Part shown: piece by piece, positions 1 through 9,014 of the stretch
Numbering within the stretch: the first letter of the stretch is position 1
Layout of the letters: each line of letters begins with the position of its first letter
Assembly: GCF_023273875.1 (NCBI RefSeq)
Contig: NZ_CP096882.1
Span: forward strand, 4,216,001 to 4,280,000
DNA from: Pseudarthrobacter sp. SSS035
GTDB lineage: Bacteria > Actinomycetota > Actinomycetes > Actinomycetales > Micrococcaceae
Length of the DNA stretch: 64,000 bases
Reading direction: 5' to 3'
Notes under the pieces: model-generated
Told to the model about the DNA's origin: nothing
Databases searched by the model: none
Seen by the model: the letters and a program-made list of their open reading frames with translations, nothing else
Program-made: the position numbers and the translations under genes

Positions 1-547
1 ACTGCAGGGACCGCATCGAGCCGTACCAAACCGTGCCACGCTCAACCCCGCCGAACTTCTCGGTCAGCTTCTTGCGGAGCTGCCTGGACAGAATGAACAC
101 ATCCACAAACACGGCCAGGAACATCACCCAAAAACCGCCCAGGACATAAACCATCTGTTCGCTGGAAGCCGGAACAATGAGGGAAATGATGACAAATACC
201 AGGGCGCCGAACATCAGGTATTCGCCCAGGCTGAAGCGCGCGTCCACGTAGTCGCGGGCATAACGCTTCTGCGGACCCTTGTCGCGCAGAGGCAGGAATT
301 TCTCATCACCTGTATCGAGCGCCTGGCGCATTTTTGTGCGCTGGTCCTGGATGGCCTGGCGCTCAGCGGCCTTGGACGCCTTGCGGTCCTCCGGCACCAG
401 GGGCCGTTTGCGGGCAGCCTCCTGGGCTTTGCGCTTGGGCGTGGGCGCACCCTTGCCCAACGCGGCATCCTGCCGGGCTGCCGCTTCAGCGGCCTGCTGG
501 TCTATTGATTGCTGCGCCGTTGGCGCTTCCTTTTTACGTCCGAACAC
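1..547 (-). CDS. DUF3043 membrane protein, 3' end beyond window
   Basis: The reading frame is open from a GTG at 547 to the window edge, giving 182 visible residues and no stop. It begins MFGRKKEAP. A long charged Ala/Lys/Arg-rich cytoplasmic segment follows (about residues 10-100), then two hydrophobic segments (roughly 110-130 and 133-155, the second around YVLGGFWVMFLAVFVDVFIL). This layout matches the actinobacterial DUF3043 family, whose biochemical role I do not know. It is divergent from the M20 dipeptidase gene, so the two promoters share about 50 bases. The start lacks a strong ribosome binding site and is the least certain part. The C-terminus cannot be judged. Confidence 0.75.
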   Translation of the reverse strand, partial: MFGRKKEAPTAQQSIDQQAAEAAARQDAALGKGAPTPKRKAQEAARKRPLVPEDRKASKAAERQAIQDQRTKMRQALDTGDEKFLPLRDKGPQKRYARDYVDARFSLGEYLMFGALVFVIISLIVPASSEQMVYVLGGFWVMFLAVFVDVFILSRQLRKKLTEKFGGVERGTVWYGSMRSLQ

Positions 548-601
548 GTGAACAGAATACCTTGCGGCCCAAGGAGATTCGGCGCGGGTATTGTGTTCGC
601 C

Positions 602-2047
602 ATGACTCCCACTCCAGCAGCCAGTCCGTCCGACGCCAACACCCCCGGCCCCGGACACCCTGCCCCGGCCATTGACGCGGACGGACTCAGGCTGTCCGTT
701 GCAGGTTCCTTCGACTCAACCCTCGACCGGCTCAAGGAACTTGTGGCCATTCCGGGCATCGCCTGGCCGAGTTTCGATCCCGCGCCCTTGGAAGCCAGCG
801 CGCAGGCCGTAGCGGAACTAATGCGCACCGCCGGCGTGGAGGATGTCCAGGTCCTGCGCAGTAACAAGGACGACGGCACCCCCGGCGGCCCTGCCGTCGT
901 CGCACGCCGACAGGCGGCGGAAGGGAAGCCGACCATCCTGCTGTACGCCCACCACGACGTCCAGCCGCCCGGAGACCCGGCGCTGTGGGAAACAGAGCCT
1001 TTCGCCGCCGTCGAACGCGTCGGCAGGCTGTACGGCCGTGGCGCTGCTGACGACAAGGCCGGGATCATGGCCCATGTGGCGGCCTATGCCGCAGCGACCG
1101 ATGTTCTGGGCACGGAATTCGGCCTTGGCGTGACGTTCTTCTTCGAAGGTGAGGAGGAAGCCGGTTCTCCTACCTTCCGTTCCTTCCTGGAAACGCACCG
1201 GGAACTGCTGCGGGCCGATGTGATCGTGGTGGCCGACTCCAGCAACTGGAAGGTGGGCATACCCGCCCTGACCACCAGCCTGCGTGGCCTTGTGGACGGA
1301 ACCATTGAAGTCCAGGTGCTGGAGCATGCTGTCCACTCGGGCATGTTCGGCGGACCCGTGCTGGACGCGCCAACCCTGCTGTCCCGTTTGATTGCCACCC
1401 TCCACGACGCTGACGGCAACGTGGCCATCGAAGGCCTCGTATCGAATGACAACGTCGGCGTGGAGCTCACCGAAGCGGAGTACCGTGCTGATTCCTCCGT
1501 TCTCGACGGCGTCCGGCTCGCCGGCACCGGAAGCATCGCCGCACGGCTGTGGACTAAGCCCGCGCTGTCCATCATCGGCTTCGATGCGCCCGCCGTGGAC
1601 GTGGCCTCGAACACGCTCCTGCCGCGGGCGCGTGCCAAGTTCAGCCTGCGCCTGGCGCCCGGCCAGGATCCGGCGGCAGCGATGGAAGCCGTTGAACGCC
1701 ACGTCCAGGCCAATGCGCCCTTTGGGGCAAAGGTGGTGTTCACTCCCGGGGAAAGCGGAAAGTCGTTCCTCGCTGATACATCCTCCAAGGCGGCGACGTT
1801 CGCCATGTGGGCGCTGGGGGAGGCCTGGGGTGTTCCGGCGGTGGAGATGGGGATCGGCGGGTCGATTCCGTTTATTGCGGACCTGATGGACGTCTATCCG
1901 GACGTCCAGATCCTCGTGACCGGTGTTGAGGATCCCGATTCCCGTGCCCACAGTGCCAACGAGTCCCTTCACATTGGTGATTTCAAGAACGCCGTGGTCG
2001 CCGAGGCGCTGCTGCTCGCCCGGCTTAACGCAGAAGGCGTGGCCTGA
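602..2047 (+). CDS. M20 family dipeptidase
   Basis: Zinc-dependent M20 peptidase of the dipeptidase/CNDP group, 481 residues from the ATG at 602; expected to cleave di- or short peptides in the cytoplasm. Visible metal-site motifs are YAHHDVQP near 120, GRGAADDKAG near 150 (bridging Asp), FFEGEEEAGS near 185 (catalytic Glu pair), VADSSNW near 210 and DSRAHSANE near 455 (His ligand). The dimerisation domain lies between. The frame is open further upstream, but only the first part of that extension overlaps the divergent gene and it looks non-coding. In-frame GTG 593 is an alternative start. AAGGAG at 571-576 is rather far from either. Substrate cannot be read from sequence. Confidence 0.9.
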   Translation: MTPTPAASPSDANTPGPGHPAPAIDADGLRLSVAGSFDSTLDRLKELVAIPGIAWPSFDPAPLEASAQAVAELMRTAGVEDVQVLRSNKDDGTPGGPAVVARRQAAEGKPTILLYAHHDVQPPGDPALWETEPFAAVERVGRLYGRGAADDKAGIMAHVAAYAAATDVLGTEFGLGVTFFFEGEEEAGSPTFRSFLETHRELLRADVIVVADSSNWKVGIPALTTSLRGLVDGTIEVQVLEHAVHSGMFGGPVLDAPTLLSRLIATLHDADGNVAIEGLVSNDNVGVELTEAEYRADSSVLDGVRLAGTGSIAARLWTKPALSIIGFDAPAVDVASNTLLPRARAKFSLRLAPGQDPAAAMEAVERHVQANAPFGAKVVFTPGESGKSFLADTSSKAATFAMWALGEAWGVPAVEMGIGGSIPFIADLMDVYPDVQILVTGVEDPDSRAHSANESLHIGDFKNAVVAEALLLARLNAEGVA

Positions 2048-2231
2048 ATCCCGTGTCCCTCTGATGTCGGCATTCCTCCACCGTTGGGAACAATCAGCGG
2101 ACAGGCTTGGTTACGTCAGGAGTTAGAGCTACAGGGCTGACCGAAGTAGCATGTAGCTATAGCCCGTACCGTATCCGTAGGGGCAGGCACCGCTGACGCG
2201 GGGCCGCCAGGACCGTCCTAAGGTAGGCCAA

Positions 2232-2621
2232 ATGAGCACCGCAACCAACGAGAACATCACCGAGACCACCAGCGCTGCCAGCGATGAACTGGCCGCACAT
2301 GAGGTCAAACTGACCGACGTCGCAGCAGGCAAGGTGCGCAGCCTCCTGGAGCAGGAAGGCCGGACCGATCTCCGCCTCCGCGTTGCCGTCCAGCCCGGCG
2401 GCTGCTCCGGCCTCATCTACCAGCTGTACTTCGACGAGCGACTCCTTGACGGAGACGCCGTCCGTGACTACGACGGCGTCGAAGTTGTGGTGGACAAGAT
2501 GAGCGTGCCGTACCTCAGCGGTGCCAGCATCGATTTCGAGGACACCATCTCCAAGCAGGGCTTCACCATCGACAACCCCAATGCCGGTGGCTCCTGCGCC
2601 TGTGGTGATTCCTTCCACTGA
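2232..2621 (+). CDS. erpA: A-type iron-sulfur cluster carrier (HesB/IscA/ErpA family)
   Basis: 129-residue A-type carrier that receives Fe-S clusters and inserts them into client proteins. The three conserved cysteines are present: C58 in GGCSGL and C122/C124 in the C-terminal GGSCACGDSF. The first 25 residues are a variable acidic/polar leader. AAGG at 2219-2222 precedes the ATG. It stands alone between a peptidase and the ctaCDF operon, a position that fits supply of clusters to respiratory enzymes, though that link is inference. The symbol ErpA is used for the actinobacterial member; IscA would be equally compatible with the motifs. Confidence 0.9.
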   Translation: MSTATNENITETTSAASDELAAHEVKLTDVAAGKVRSLLEQEGRTDLRLRVAVQPGGCSGLIYQLYFDERLLDGDAVRDYDGVEVVVDKMSVPYLSGASIDFEDTISKQGFTIDNPNAGGSCACGDSFH

Positions 2622-2808
2622 CCCGGTTCTTTCGCCCGATGCCGGCGCCTGCTTTCCGTCTGCCAAAAACGGCACGGAGGCACGGCGCCGACATGTGGGC
2701 GAAACGCCCGGCAGAGCGGTAAGCTCTACACCGAGTAGTAAAACTTTTAGTGTGCCCGGACGGCCCCTTGGGTGGCCGGGCAACAGCAACAAGTAGGAAG
2801 GGCCGTCT

Positions 2809-3681
2809 GTGAGTTCGCAGAACCGAACCGGCAGCCGACGCAAAACGATCACTACGATCTCAGGCTTGGCAGTTGCCGGCGCGTTGGTTTTGACTGGATG
2901 TTCGCCAGAGGTAGAGAAGGGGTGGCTGCCCACCGAGCGTGGCACCACCAATCACACTGACCGGATCATGGACCTCTGGGTCAACTCATGGATTGCAGCC
3001 CTTGTTGTGGGCATCATCACGTGGGGTTTGATCGTTTGGTGCCTTGTCGCCTACCGCCGCCGCAAGGGCACCACGGGTTTCCCGCGGCAGACCAGCTTTA
3101 ATCTCCCGCTGGAGGTCTTTTACCTGACCATCCCGCTGTTCATGGTCCTGGTGTTCTTCTACTTCACCGACCGCGACCAGCAGGCCATCGATGACCGCTC
3201 CAAGCCGGCCGACGTCGTTGTTGACGTACGCGGCAAGCAGTGGGCCTGGGACTTCAACTACAAGTCCGGCGAGGTCGTAACCGAGGATGTCCACGAAGCT
3301 GGAGTCCAGGCACACCTTACGGGCAACACCATCGACAAGGAAGCGCTGCCGACGCTCTACCTGCCGGTTGGAAAGTCCGTTGACCTCGAACTGAACTCCC
3401 GCGATGTCATCCACTCTTTCTGGGTTCCCGCCTTCCTGCAGAAGCGCGACATGATCCCCGGCAAGACCAACTACATCAGGTTCACGCCCACTAAAGAGGG
3501 AACCTACGACGGCAAGTGCGCCGAGCTCTGCGGCGAGTACCACTCTGAAATGCTGTTCCGCGTCAAGGTTGTCTCTGAGACCGAATTCCAGGCTCACATG
3601 GACAAGCTCAAGGCAGATGGCAACACGGGACTCCTCGGCGAAGAGTATGACCGCAACCCGAACCTGAACGAAATTAAGTAA
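2809..3681 (+). CDS. ctaC: Cytochrome c oxidase subunit II (aa3 type)
   Basis: 290-residue subunit II of the aa3 oxidase, which takes electrons from cytochrome c (here the c domains of QcrC) through its CuA centre. The N-terminus is a lipoprotein signal with lipobox LVLTGC (Cys31). Two membrane helices follow (about 57-80 and 101-120), then the extracytoplasmic cupredoxin domain. CuA ligands are visible in CAELCGEYHSEM (Cys237, Cys241, His245, Met248) with an upstream His in DVIHSFW. GTG start with TAGGAAGG 9-16 bases upstream. It is the first gene of ctaC-ctaD-ctaF; ctaD starts 10 bases after its stop. An AT-rich stretch near 2740-2750 could hold the promoter, but I could not define boxes. 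Confidence 0.97.
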   Translation: MSSQNRTGSRRKTITTISGLAVAGALVLTGCSPEVEKGWLPTERGTTNHTDRIMDLWVNSWIAALVVGIITWGLIVWCLVAYRRRKGTTGFPRQTSFNLPLEVFYLTIPLFMVLVFFYFTDRDQQAIDDRSKPADVVVDVRGKQWAWDFNYKSGEVVTEDVHEAGVQAHLTGNTIDKEALPTLYLPVGKSVDLELNSRDVIHSFWVPAFLQKRDMIPGKTNYIRFTPTKEGTYDGKCAELCGEYHSEMLFRVKVVSETEFQAHMDKLKADGNTGLLGEEYDRNPNLNEIK

Positions 3682-3691
3682 GGGGAGCGAC

Positions 3692-5419
3692 GTGGCTACT
3701 TATACCCAGACCGCACCTGCCGGAACCCTTGAGGCTCCCGTAGTTCCTAAGTCCAAGGGACGCATCGTCGTCAACTGGATCACCTCCACCGACCACAAGA
3801 CCATCGGGTACATGTACCTGATCGCGTCGTTTGTGTTCTTCTGCCTCGGCGGCGTCATGGCTCTGCTCATCCGGGCTGAACTGTTCGAACCGGGCATGCA
3901 GATCCTGCAGACCAAAGAGCAGTACAACCAGCTGTTCACGATGCACGGCACCGTCATGCTTCTGATGTTCGCGACGCCGCTGTTCGCCGGCTTCACCAAC
4001 GTCATCATGCCCCTGCAGATCGGTGCCCCCGACGTCGCGTTCCCGCGGCTGAACGCACTGGCCTTCTGGTTCTTCCTCTTTGGCTCCACCATCGCGGTGT
4101 CCGGTTTCATCACCCCGCAGGGTGCGGCGTCGTTCGGCTGGTTCGCTTACGCGCCGCTGTCCAACACGACGTTCAGCCCTGGCATCGGTGGTGACCTGTG
4201 GGTCTTCGGCCTGGCGCTGTCCGGCTTCGGCACCATCCTGGGCGCGGTCAACTTCATCACCACCATCATCTGCATGCGTGCTCCGGGCATGACCATGTGG
4301 CGGATGCCCATCTTCACCTGGAACGCCCTGGTGACGTCCATCCTCGTGCTGATGGCCTTCCCGCCGCTGGCTGCGGCACTGTTCGCGCTCGGCGCGGATC
4401 GCCGTTTCGGTGCCCACATCTTCGATCCGGAGAACGGCGGCGCGGTCCTGTGGCAGCACCTGTTCTGGTTCTTCGGCCACCCCGAGGTGTACATCATTGC
4501 GCTGCCGTTCTTCGGCATTGTGTCCGAGATCTTCCCGGTCTTCAGCCGCAAACCGATCTTCGGCTACAAGGGCCTCGTGTACGCCACCATCGCCATTGCG
4601 GCCCTGTCAGTGACCGTGTGGGCGCACCACATGTACGTGACCGGTTCGGTGCTGCTGCCGTTCTTCGCCTTCATGACCATGCTCATCGCGGTCCCGACCG
4701 GCGTGAAGTTCTTCAACTGGATCGGCACCATGTGGCGGGGGTCCATTACCTTCGAGACTCCCATGCTGTGGAGCATCGGCTTCCTCATCACGTTCCTCTT
4801 CGGTGGCCTGACCGGCATCATCCTGGCTTCGCCGCCGTTGGACTTCCACGTTTCTGACTCCTACTTTGTGGTGGCGCACTTCCACTACGTGGTGTTCGGC
4901 ACCGTGGTGTTTGCGATGTTCGCAGGCTTCTACTTCTGGTGGCCCAAGTGGACCGGCAAGATGCTGAATGAACGCCTCGGAAAGATCCACTTCTGGCTGC
5001 TGTTCCTGGGCTTCCACGGCACGTTCCTGATCCAGCACTGGCTGGGCGTTGAAGGCATGCCCCGCCGTTACGCGGACTACCTGGTGGAGGACAACTTCAC
5101 CTGGATGAACCAGTTCTCCACCATCTCCTCGTTTGTGCTTGGTGCGTCCCTGATTCCCTTCTTCTGGAACGTCTACATCACCTGGCGCAGCTCTGAGCGC
5201 GTTGAGGTGGACGATCCCTGGGGCTTCGGAGCGTCGCTTGAGTGGGCTACCTCTTGCCCGCCGCCGCGCCACAACTTCACCTCGTTGCCCCGGATCCGTT
5301 CGGAGCGTCCCGCCTTGGATCTCCACCACCCGGAGCTCTCGCAGGTACATACCGTTGAATCGCCTGCAGCCGCAGCAGCGGTGCTCGGTAACGCCGACCA
5401 GAAGGACACCGCCAAGTGA
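3692..5419 (+). CDS. ctaD: Cytochrome c oxidase subunit I (aa3 type)
   Basis: 575-residue catalytic subunit that reduces oxygen to water and pumps protons. Twelve membrane helices are expected. Key sites seen: FTMHGTVMLL (low-spin haem a His), FFGHPEVYI (CuB His and cross-linked Tyr), VWAHHMYV (two CuB His) and VVAHFHYVVFG (haem a3 and haem a His). The GTG start has AGGGGAG just upstream (3681-3687). The Pro/Ala-rich C-terminal tail of about 70 residues is common in actinobacteria. Its TGA overlaps the ctaF GTG by four bases, implying coupled translation. Confidence 0.98.
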   Translation: MATYTQTAPAGTLEAPVVPKSKGRIVVNWITSTDHKTIGYMYLIASFVFFCLGGVMALLIRAELFEPGMQILQTKEQYNQLFTMHGTVMLLMFATPLFAGFTNVIMPLQIGAPDVAFPRLNALAFWFFLFGSTIAVSGFITPQGAASFGWFAYAPLSNTTFSPGIGGDLWVFGLALSGFGTILGAVNFITTIICMRAPGMTMWRMPIFTWNALVTSILVLMAFPPLAAALFALGADRRFGAHIFDPENGGAVLWQHLFWFFGHPEVYIIALPFFGIVSEIFPVFSRKPIFGYKGLVYATIAIAALSVTVWAHHMYVTGSVLLPFFAFMTMLIAVPTGVKFFNWIGTMWRGSITFETPMLWSIGFLITFLFGGLTGIILASPPLDFHVSDSYFVVAHFHYVVFGTVVFAMFAGFYFWWPKWTGKMLNERLGKIHFWLLFLGFHGTFLIQHWLGVEGMPRRYADYLVEDNFTWMNQFSTISSFVLGASLIPFFWNVYITWRSSERVEVDDPWGFGASLEWATSCPPPRHNFTSLPRIRSERPALDLHHPELSQVHTVESPAAAAAVLGNADQKDTAK

Positions 5420-5817
5420 AAATCGAATCATGGATATTTGGAGCCGGAGTCTTCTTCTTCGTACCGGTTTCCCTGGTCTACGGTTTCCTGACCAACTGGC
5501 ATGAGTGGGTCGGAACCCTCGGGATCCTCCTGGTGGGCGGACTCTCCGGAATGATCGGCGGATACCTTGGCTTTACCGGCAAGCGCGTCGGAATGCGTCC
5601 CGAGGACCGCAATGACGCCGAGATCCACGAGGGCGCCGGCGAACAGGGGCACTTCAGCCCCTGGAGCTGGTGGCCGCTGGTCCTGGGCCTCGCCTGCGCG
5701 GGTGGATTCCTGGGCCTGGCAGTGGGTTGGTGGATCCTGTTCATCGCAGCCGGCCTCGCAGTCGTAGCCCTCGTCGGCTGGGTCTTCGAGTACAGCCGTG
5801 GGGACCACGCCCACTAG
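5416..5817 (+). CDS. ctaF: Cytochrome c oxidase subunit IV, actinobacterial
   Basis: 133-residue actinobacterial small oxidase subunit. Four hydrophobic segments are visible: about 7-25, 33-50, and a closely spaced pair between 80 and 122. It is needed for assembly or stability of the aa3 oxidase in relatives and carries no cofactor ligands. The GTG start overlaps the ctaD stop (GTGA), making it the last gene of the operon. A strong hairpin follows 34 bases after the stop. Confidence 0.93.
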   Translation: MKIESWIFGAGVFFFVPVSLVYGFLTNWHEWVGTLGILLVGGLSGMIGGYLGFTGKRVGMRPEDRNDAEIHEGAGEQGHFSPWSWWPLVLGLACAGGFLGLAVGWWILFIAAGLAVVALVGWVFEYSRGDHAH

Positions 5818-5851
5818 GAGCCGCTGAGCTTCAGCAGACATTTTATGAATT

Positions 5852-5891
5852 ACGACGTCGGGCCCCACCTTCTGGTGGGGCCCGACGTCGT
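5852..5891 (+). terminator. Terminator hairpin after ctaCDF
   Basis: Perfect 18-bp inverted repeat (5852-5869 with 5874-5891) around a TTCT loop, then a T-rich stretch (TTCTTGT). It follows ctaF and faces the 3' end of the minus-strand HPr gene, so it may stop transcription from both sides. Confidence 0.85.
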
Positions 5892-5960
5892 TCTTGTCAA
5901 TTCGGTTGGCGCGTCGATTTGGCGCGGGAAGTCACGGGGTATATAGGCCCCTGGGAGGGG

Positions 5961-6254
5961 CTAGCTGGGGCCCTGTGACTCCAGGAGCTCCGCCAGCATC
6001 CGCAGGGCCGCCTCGGCGTCGCGGTGACTGACAGCGCCGCTGAGGGCGCCTTCGGGGACTGAAAGCTCTACTTCGCAGCCGAAGGGGAAGTCGGCAATCA
6101 TGACTTCCAGGAGGGAGCGGGCGTCGACACTCTGGATGCCGGCCTTGCGGATGGTGACAGGAAGTCCGGTTTCGGTCACTGCCCTGACGAACATTGCGGC
6201 GGGACGGGCATGCAAGCCGACTGACGCTGACACAACGGCCTTATGCACTGGCAA
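5961..6254 (-). CDS. HPr family phosphocarrier protein
   Basis: 97-residue HPr-like protein. The phosphorylatable histidine is in SVGLHARPA (His15) and the regulatory-serine region is IQSVDARSLLEVM (about 41-52). HPr carries phosphate from enzyme I to sugar-specific EIIA proteins of the PTS. No enzyme I or EII gene lies nearby, so its partners must be elsewhere. The start is TTG at 6254 (GGAG 5 bases upstream) or GTG at 6248. It is divergent from a GntR/UTRA regulator, a pairing that suggests sugar or amino-sugar control; that part is inference. Confidence 0.88.
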   Translation of the reverse strand: MPVHKAVVSASVGLHARPAAMFVRAVTETGLPVTIRKAGIQSVDARSLLEVMIADFPFGCEVELSVPEGALSGAVSHRDAEAALRMLAELLESQGPS

Positions 6255-6439
6255 AGGGTCTCCGATCTCCTGACGGACCCCACACCGTCATCGCTGAATT
6301 TCCTGTCCAATATATCCGGCTGGATGGCCACCCGACGAAACGGGGGAGTGGGACCGGTCGGTTGCCGGAACTGGTCTAGTCCAGCGGTGCTGCTTGCCTT
6401 AAGCTTGGATAGTGAAAACTGAAGCAAGGACGTACCTCC

Positions 6440-7232
6440 GTGGCTGCTGATGCCGGCGCCGTTGCCGGCGAGATTGACCGCAGCAGCGGGACAGCCATCT
6501 ATATCCAGCTCAGGGAGATCCTCCGGGCCTACATCAGCGATTCCTGTCCGCCCGGATCTGCCCTGCCCTCGGAACGGGATCTTGCCCAGCGGTTCGGGCT
6601 GGCCCGGATGACTGTCCGGCAGGCAATCGATGCCCTGGTCGGCGAGGAAGTCCTCGAGCGGGTTGTCGGCCTCGGCACGTTCGTGCGGAAGCCCAAACTG
6701 GATCTTCAGGTGAAACTCACCTCGTACAGCGAAGAGATGCAACGCCGCGGCATGGTTCCGGCCGCCAAGGTCCTGAGCTTTGAACAGATCGGCGCCAGCG
6801 CCTTCCTGGCCCGCGAACTGCAGGTGGAGGAGGGGACGCCGCTGGTGCGGTTCCGTCGGCTGCTGCTGGCGGACGGTGAGCCGATGAGCGTGGACGAGAA
6901 CTTCATCCCGGCGCAGCGCGTCCCGGGTCTTTTGGACGGCGAGCCCCCCAACATCGCTCTACAACGTTCTGAGTGAGCAGTTCGGCCTCGTGATGGAGTG
7001 GGGGGAGGACATGATCGAGGCGACGGCCGCTTCCCCCTCTACGGCGCGCCTGCTCAACGTCGACGTCGGTGCCCCCTTGCTCAAGATTCAGAGGCACGCC
7101 TTTGTTGCCCGGGCGATGGTGGACTACTCAGTTTCGTACTACCGGGCCGACCGCTACAAGCTATGGGTACCCCTCCAGCGGCCAGGTGCGAGGCCGGCCC
7201 GGAACCAATCGCTGGGCTACCGCAACCACTGA
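6440..7232 (+). pseudogene. GntR-family regulator with UTRA domain, broken by a 1-base frameshift
   Basis: From GTG 6440 the first frame encodes a GntR winged-helix domain (about residues 10-80, including PSERDLAQRFGLARMTVRQA) and the start of a UTRA effector domain, then stops at 6976. The rest of UTRA continues in another frame (YNVLSEQFG through DMIEATAASP to DYSVSYYRADRYK) to a stop at 7232. Removing one C from the C6 run at 6944-6949 joins both parts into one 263-residue protein of normal family length with no other defect. Either the gene is a recent pseudogene or the run is a sequencing error. Family members bind sugar phosphates; a DasR/NagR-like role is possible because HPr is divergent next door. 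Confidence 0.88.
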
Positions 7233-7270
7233 CAGCGGGCCGCCAGCTGACGACAGCGGCGGCAGCCAGC

Positions 7271-7312
7271 AACGGTAAAGGCCCGGTCCAAGCGGACCGG
7301 GCCTTTACCGTT
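7271..7312. terminator. Bidirectional terminator between GntR gene and qcrB
   Basis: Perfect 19-bp inverted repeat (7271-7289 with 7294-7312), loop AAGC. A-rich and T-rich arms (GTAAAG/CTTTAC) make it usable on both strands. It separates the convergent GntR gene (+) and qcrB (-). Confidence 0.85.
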
Positions 7313-7331
7313 GGAGCATAACTGCTGTGAG

Positions 7332-9014
7332 TTAGTGGCTGAGGCTCTTGCTTTCCTCGCCGGCCTCAACTGCCGGGTGGGCATGGTGGCCGTGTGCGGC
7401 CTCCAGCTCTGCCGGCGTCGCCGGCGCAACACGGTCCTCGAAGAACCACTTTGACAGGAAAGCACGCTGCTTTTCCTTGCGCGTCACAATGCCGTGGTCG
7501 TTGGGGACCGCAGGCAGCGGTGAGGGGGACTCGAATCCGACGAGCTTGTAGCGCTTGTACTCATCCAGCGGCGCGTGCACCTCGATGAATTCGCCATGCG
7601 GCAGGCGGACGATACGTCCGGTCTCCCGGCCATGGAGTGCGATTTCGCGGTCCTTGCGCTGGAGGGCAAGGGCGACCCGCTTGGCCACCATAAACGCGAT
7701 GACCGGTCCGATGAAGAACAGGGCGCGGAGCCAGTACGTCACATCATTCAAGGACACGTGGAAGTGTGTGGCGATGAGGTCCGAACCAGCGGCTGCCCAC
7801 ATCACGCAGTACCAGACGAAGCCGGCAACGCCGATGGCGGTGCGCGTGGGGGCGTTCCGCGGACGGTCCAGGACATGGTGTTCGCGGGTGTCCTTGGTGA
7901 TCCAGCTTTCGATCCACGGGTACATGAACATCACCGTGAACAGTATGCCTGCGGGCACCAGGGCCGGCAACAGGACGTTCAGCGTCAGCACGTAGCCGAA
8001 GACAACGTACTCGAACTGGAAATCACCGATGACACCGGGCATAAGCCTCAGTGCACCGTCAACGAACCCGATGTACCAGTCAGGCTGGGTGCCCGCAGAA
8101 ACCGGCGAGGGATCGTACGGGCCGTAGTTCCAGATCGGGTTGATCGTGAAGAAGCCAGCCATCAGGGCAATTACACCGAAGACGATGAAGAAGAAGCCGC
8201 CGGCCTTGGCTGCGTACACAGGTCCGAGCGGGTAGCCAACAACGTTGCCGTCGTTGCGGCCCGGGCCGGGGTACTGGGTGTGCTTGTGCACAACCACCAT
8301 GAACAGGTGCAGGACGATCATCAACAGGATGAGCGCGGGTACGAGCAGGATGTGCAGCATGTAAAGGCGGCCAATAACAGCCGTCCCCGGGAACTCGCCG
8401 CCGAAGAGGAAGAAGGAAGTGTAGGTTCCAACCACGGGGATGGACTTGATAACGCCGTCGATGATCCGGAGGCCGTTGCCGGAGAGCAGGTCATCGGGGA
8501 GTGAGTAGCCAGTGAACCCGGCTGCCATGGCGAGGATCAGCAGGACGCTGCCAACAACCCAGTTCATTTCACGCGGTTTGCGGAAGGCGCCCGTGAAGAA
8601 GACGCGCAGCATGTGGACGGCGATCGACGCTACGAAAAGCAGTGCAGCCCAGTGGTGCACCTGGCGCATGAACAGGCCACCGCGGACGTCGAAGGAAATA
8701 TCCAGCGAGGTGCTGTACGCCACGGACATTTCGACGTTCTTCAACGGCAGGTAAGACCCGTCGTAGTGCGTTTCCGCCATGGACGGATCGAAAAAGAAGG
8801 TCAGGAAGGTGCCCGAAAGCAAGAGGATGACGAAGGAGTAGAGGGCTACTTCGCCAAACATAAACGACCAGTGGTCAGGGAAGACCTTGCGTCCGAATTC
8901 GCGCAGGATCCCTGATCCGCCAACTCGCGCGTCAACAAAATCAGTGATGCGTCCGGCTTTAGTCTTGGCGACGAAGGCGGGGGCTTCAGCTCTTGATGCT
9001 GCGCTCATGCTCAT
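7332..9014 (-). CDS. qcrB: Menaquinol-cytochrome c reductase cytochrome b subunit
   Basis: About 560-residue cytochrome b of the bc1 complex, which oxidises menaquinol at the membrane and passes electrons to the Rieske protein and haems b. Haem-ligand histidines are visible in VHHWAALLFVASIAVHMLRVF and in YMLHILLVPALILLMIVLHLF; the Qo-site motif appears as PDWY. The protein is longer than mitochondrial cytochrome b because of an actinobacterial C-terminal extension with extra helices and a His-rich tail. Start choice: ATG 9014, preceded by GGGAG. GTG 9017 and ATG 9008 are alternatives. The start lies inside the end of qcrA, so translation is probably coupled. Last gene of ctaE-qcrCAB. Confidence 0.96.
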   Translation of the reverse strand: MSMSAASRAEAPAFVAKTKAGRITDFVDARVGGSGILREFGRKVFPDHWSFMFGEVALYSFVILLLSGTFLTFFFDPSMAETHYDGSYLPLKNVEMSVAYSTSLDISFDVRGGLFMRQVHHWAALLFVASIAVHMLRVFFTGAFRKPREMNWVVGSVLLILAMAAGFTGYSLPDDLLSGNGLRIIDGVIKSIPVVGTYTSFFLFGGEFPGTAVIGRLYMLHILLVPALILLMIVLHLFMVVVHKHTQYPGPGRNDGNVVGYPLGPVYAAKAGGFFFIVFGVIALMAGFFTINPIWNYGPYDPSPVSAGTQPDWYIGFVDGALRLMPGVIGDFQFEYVVFGYVLTLNVLLPALVPAGILFTVMFMYPWIESWITKDTREHHVLDRPRNAPTRTAIGVAGFVWYCVMWAAAGSDLIATHFHVSLNDVTYWLRALFFIGPVIAFMVAKRVALALQRKDREIALHGRETGRIVRLPHGEFIEVHAPLDEYKRYKLVGFESPSPLPAVPNDHGIVTRKEKQRAFLSKWFFEDRVAPATPAELEAAHGHHAHPAVEAGEESKSLSH

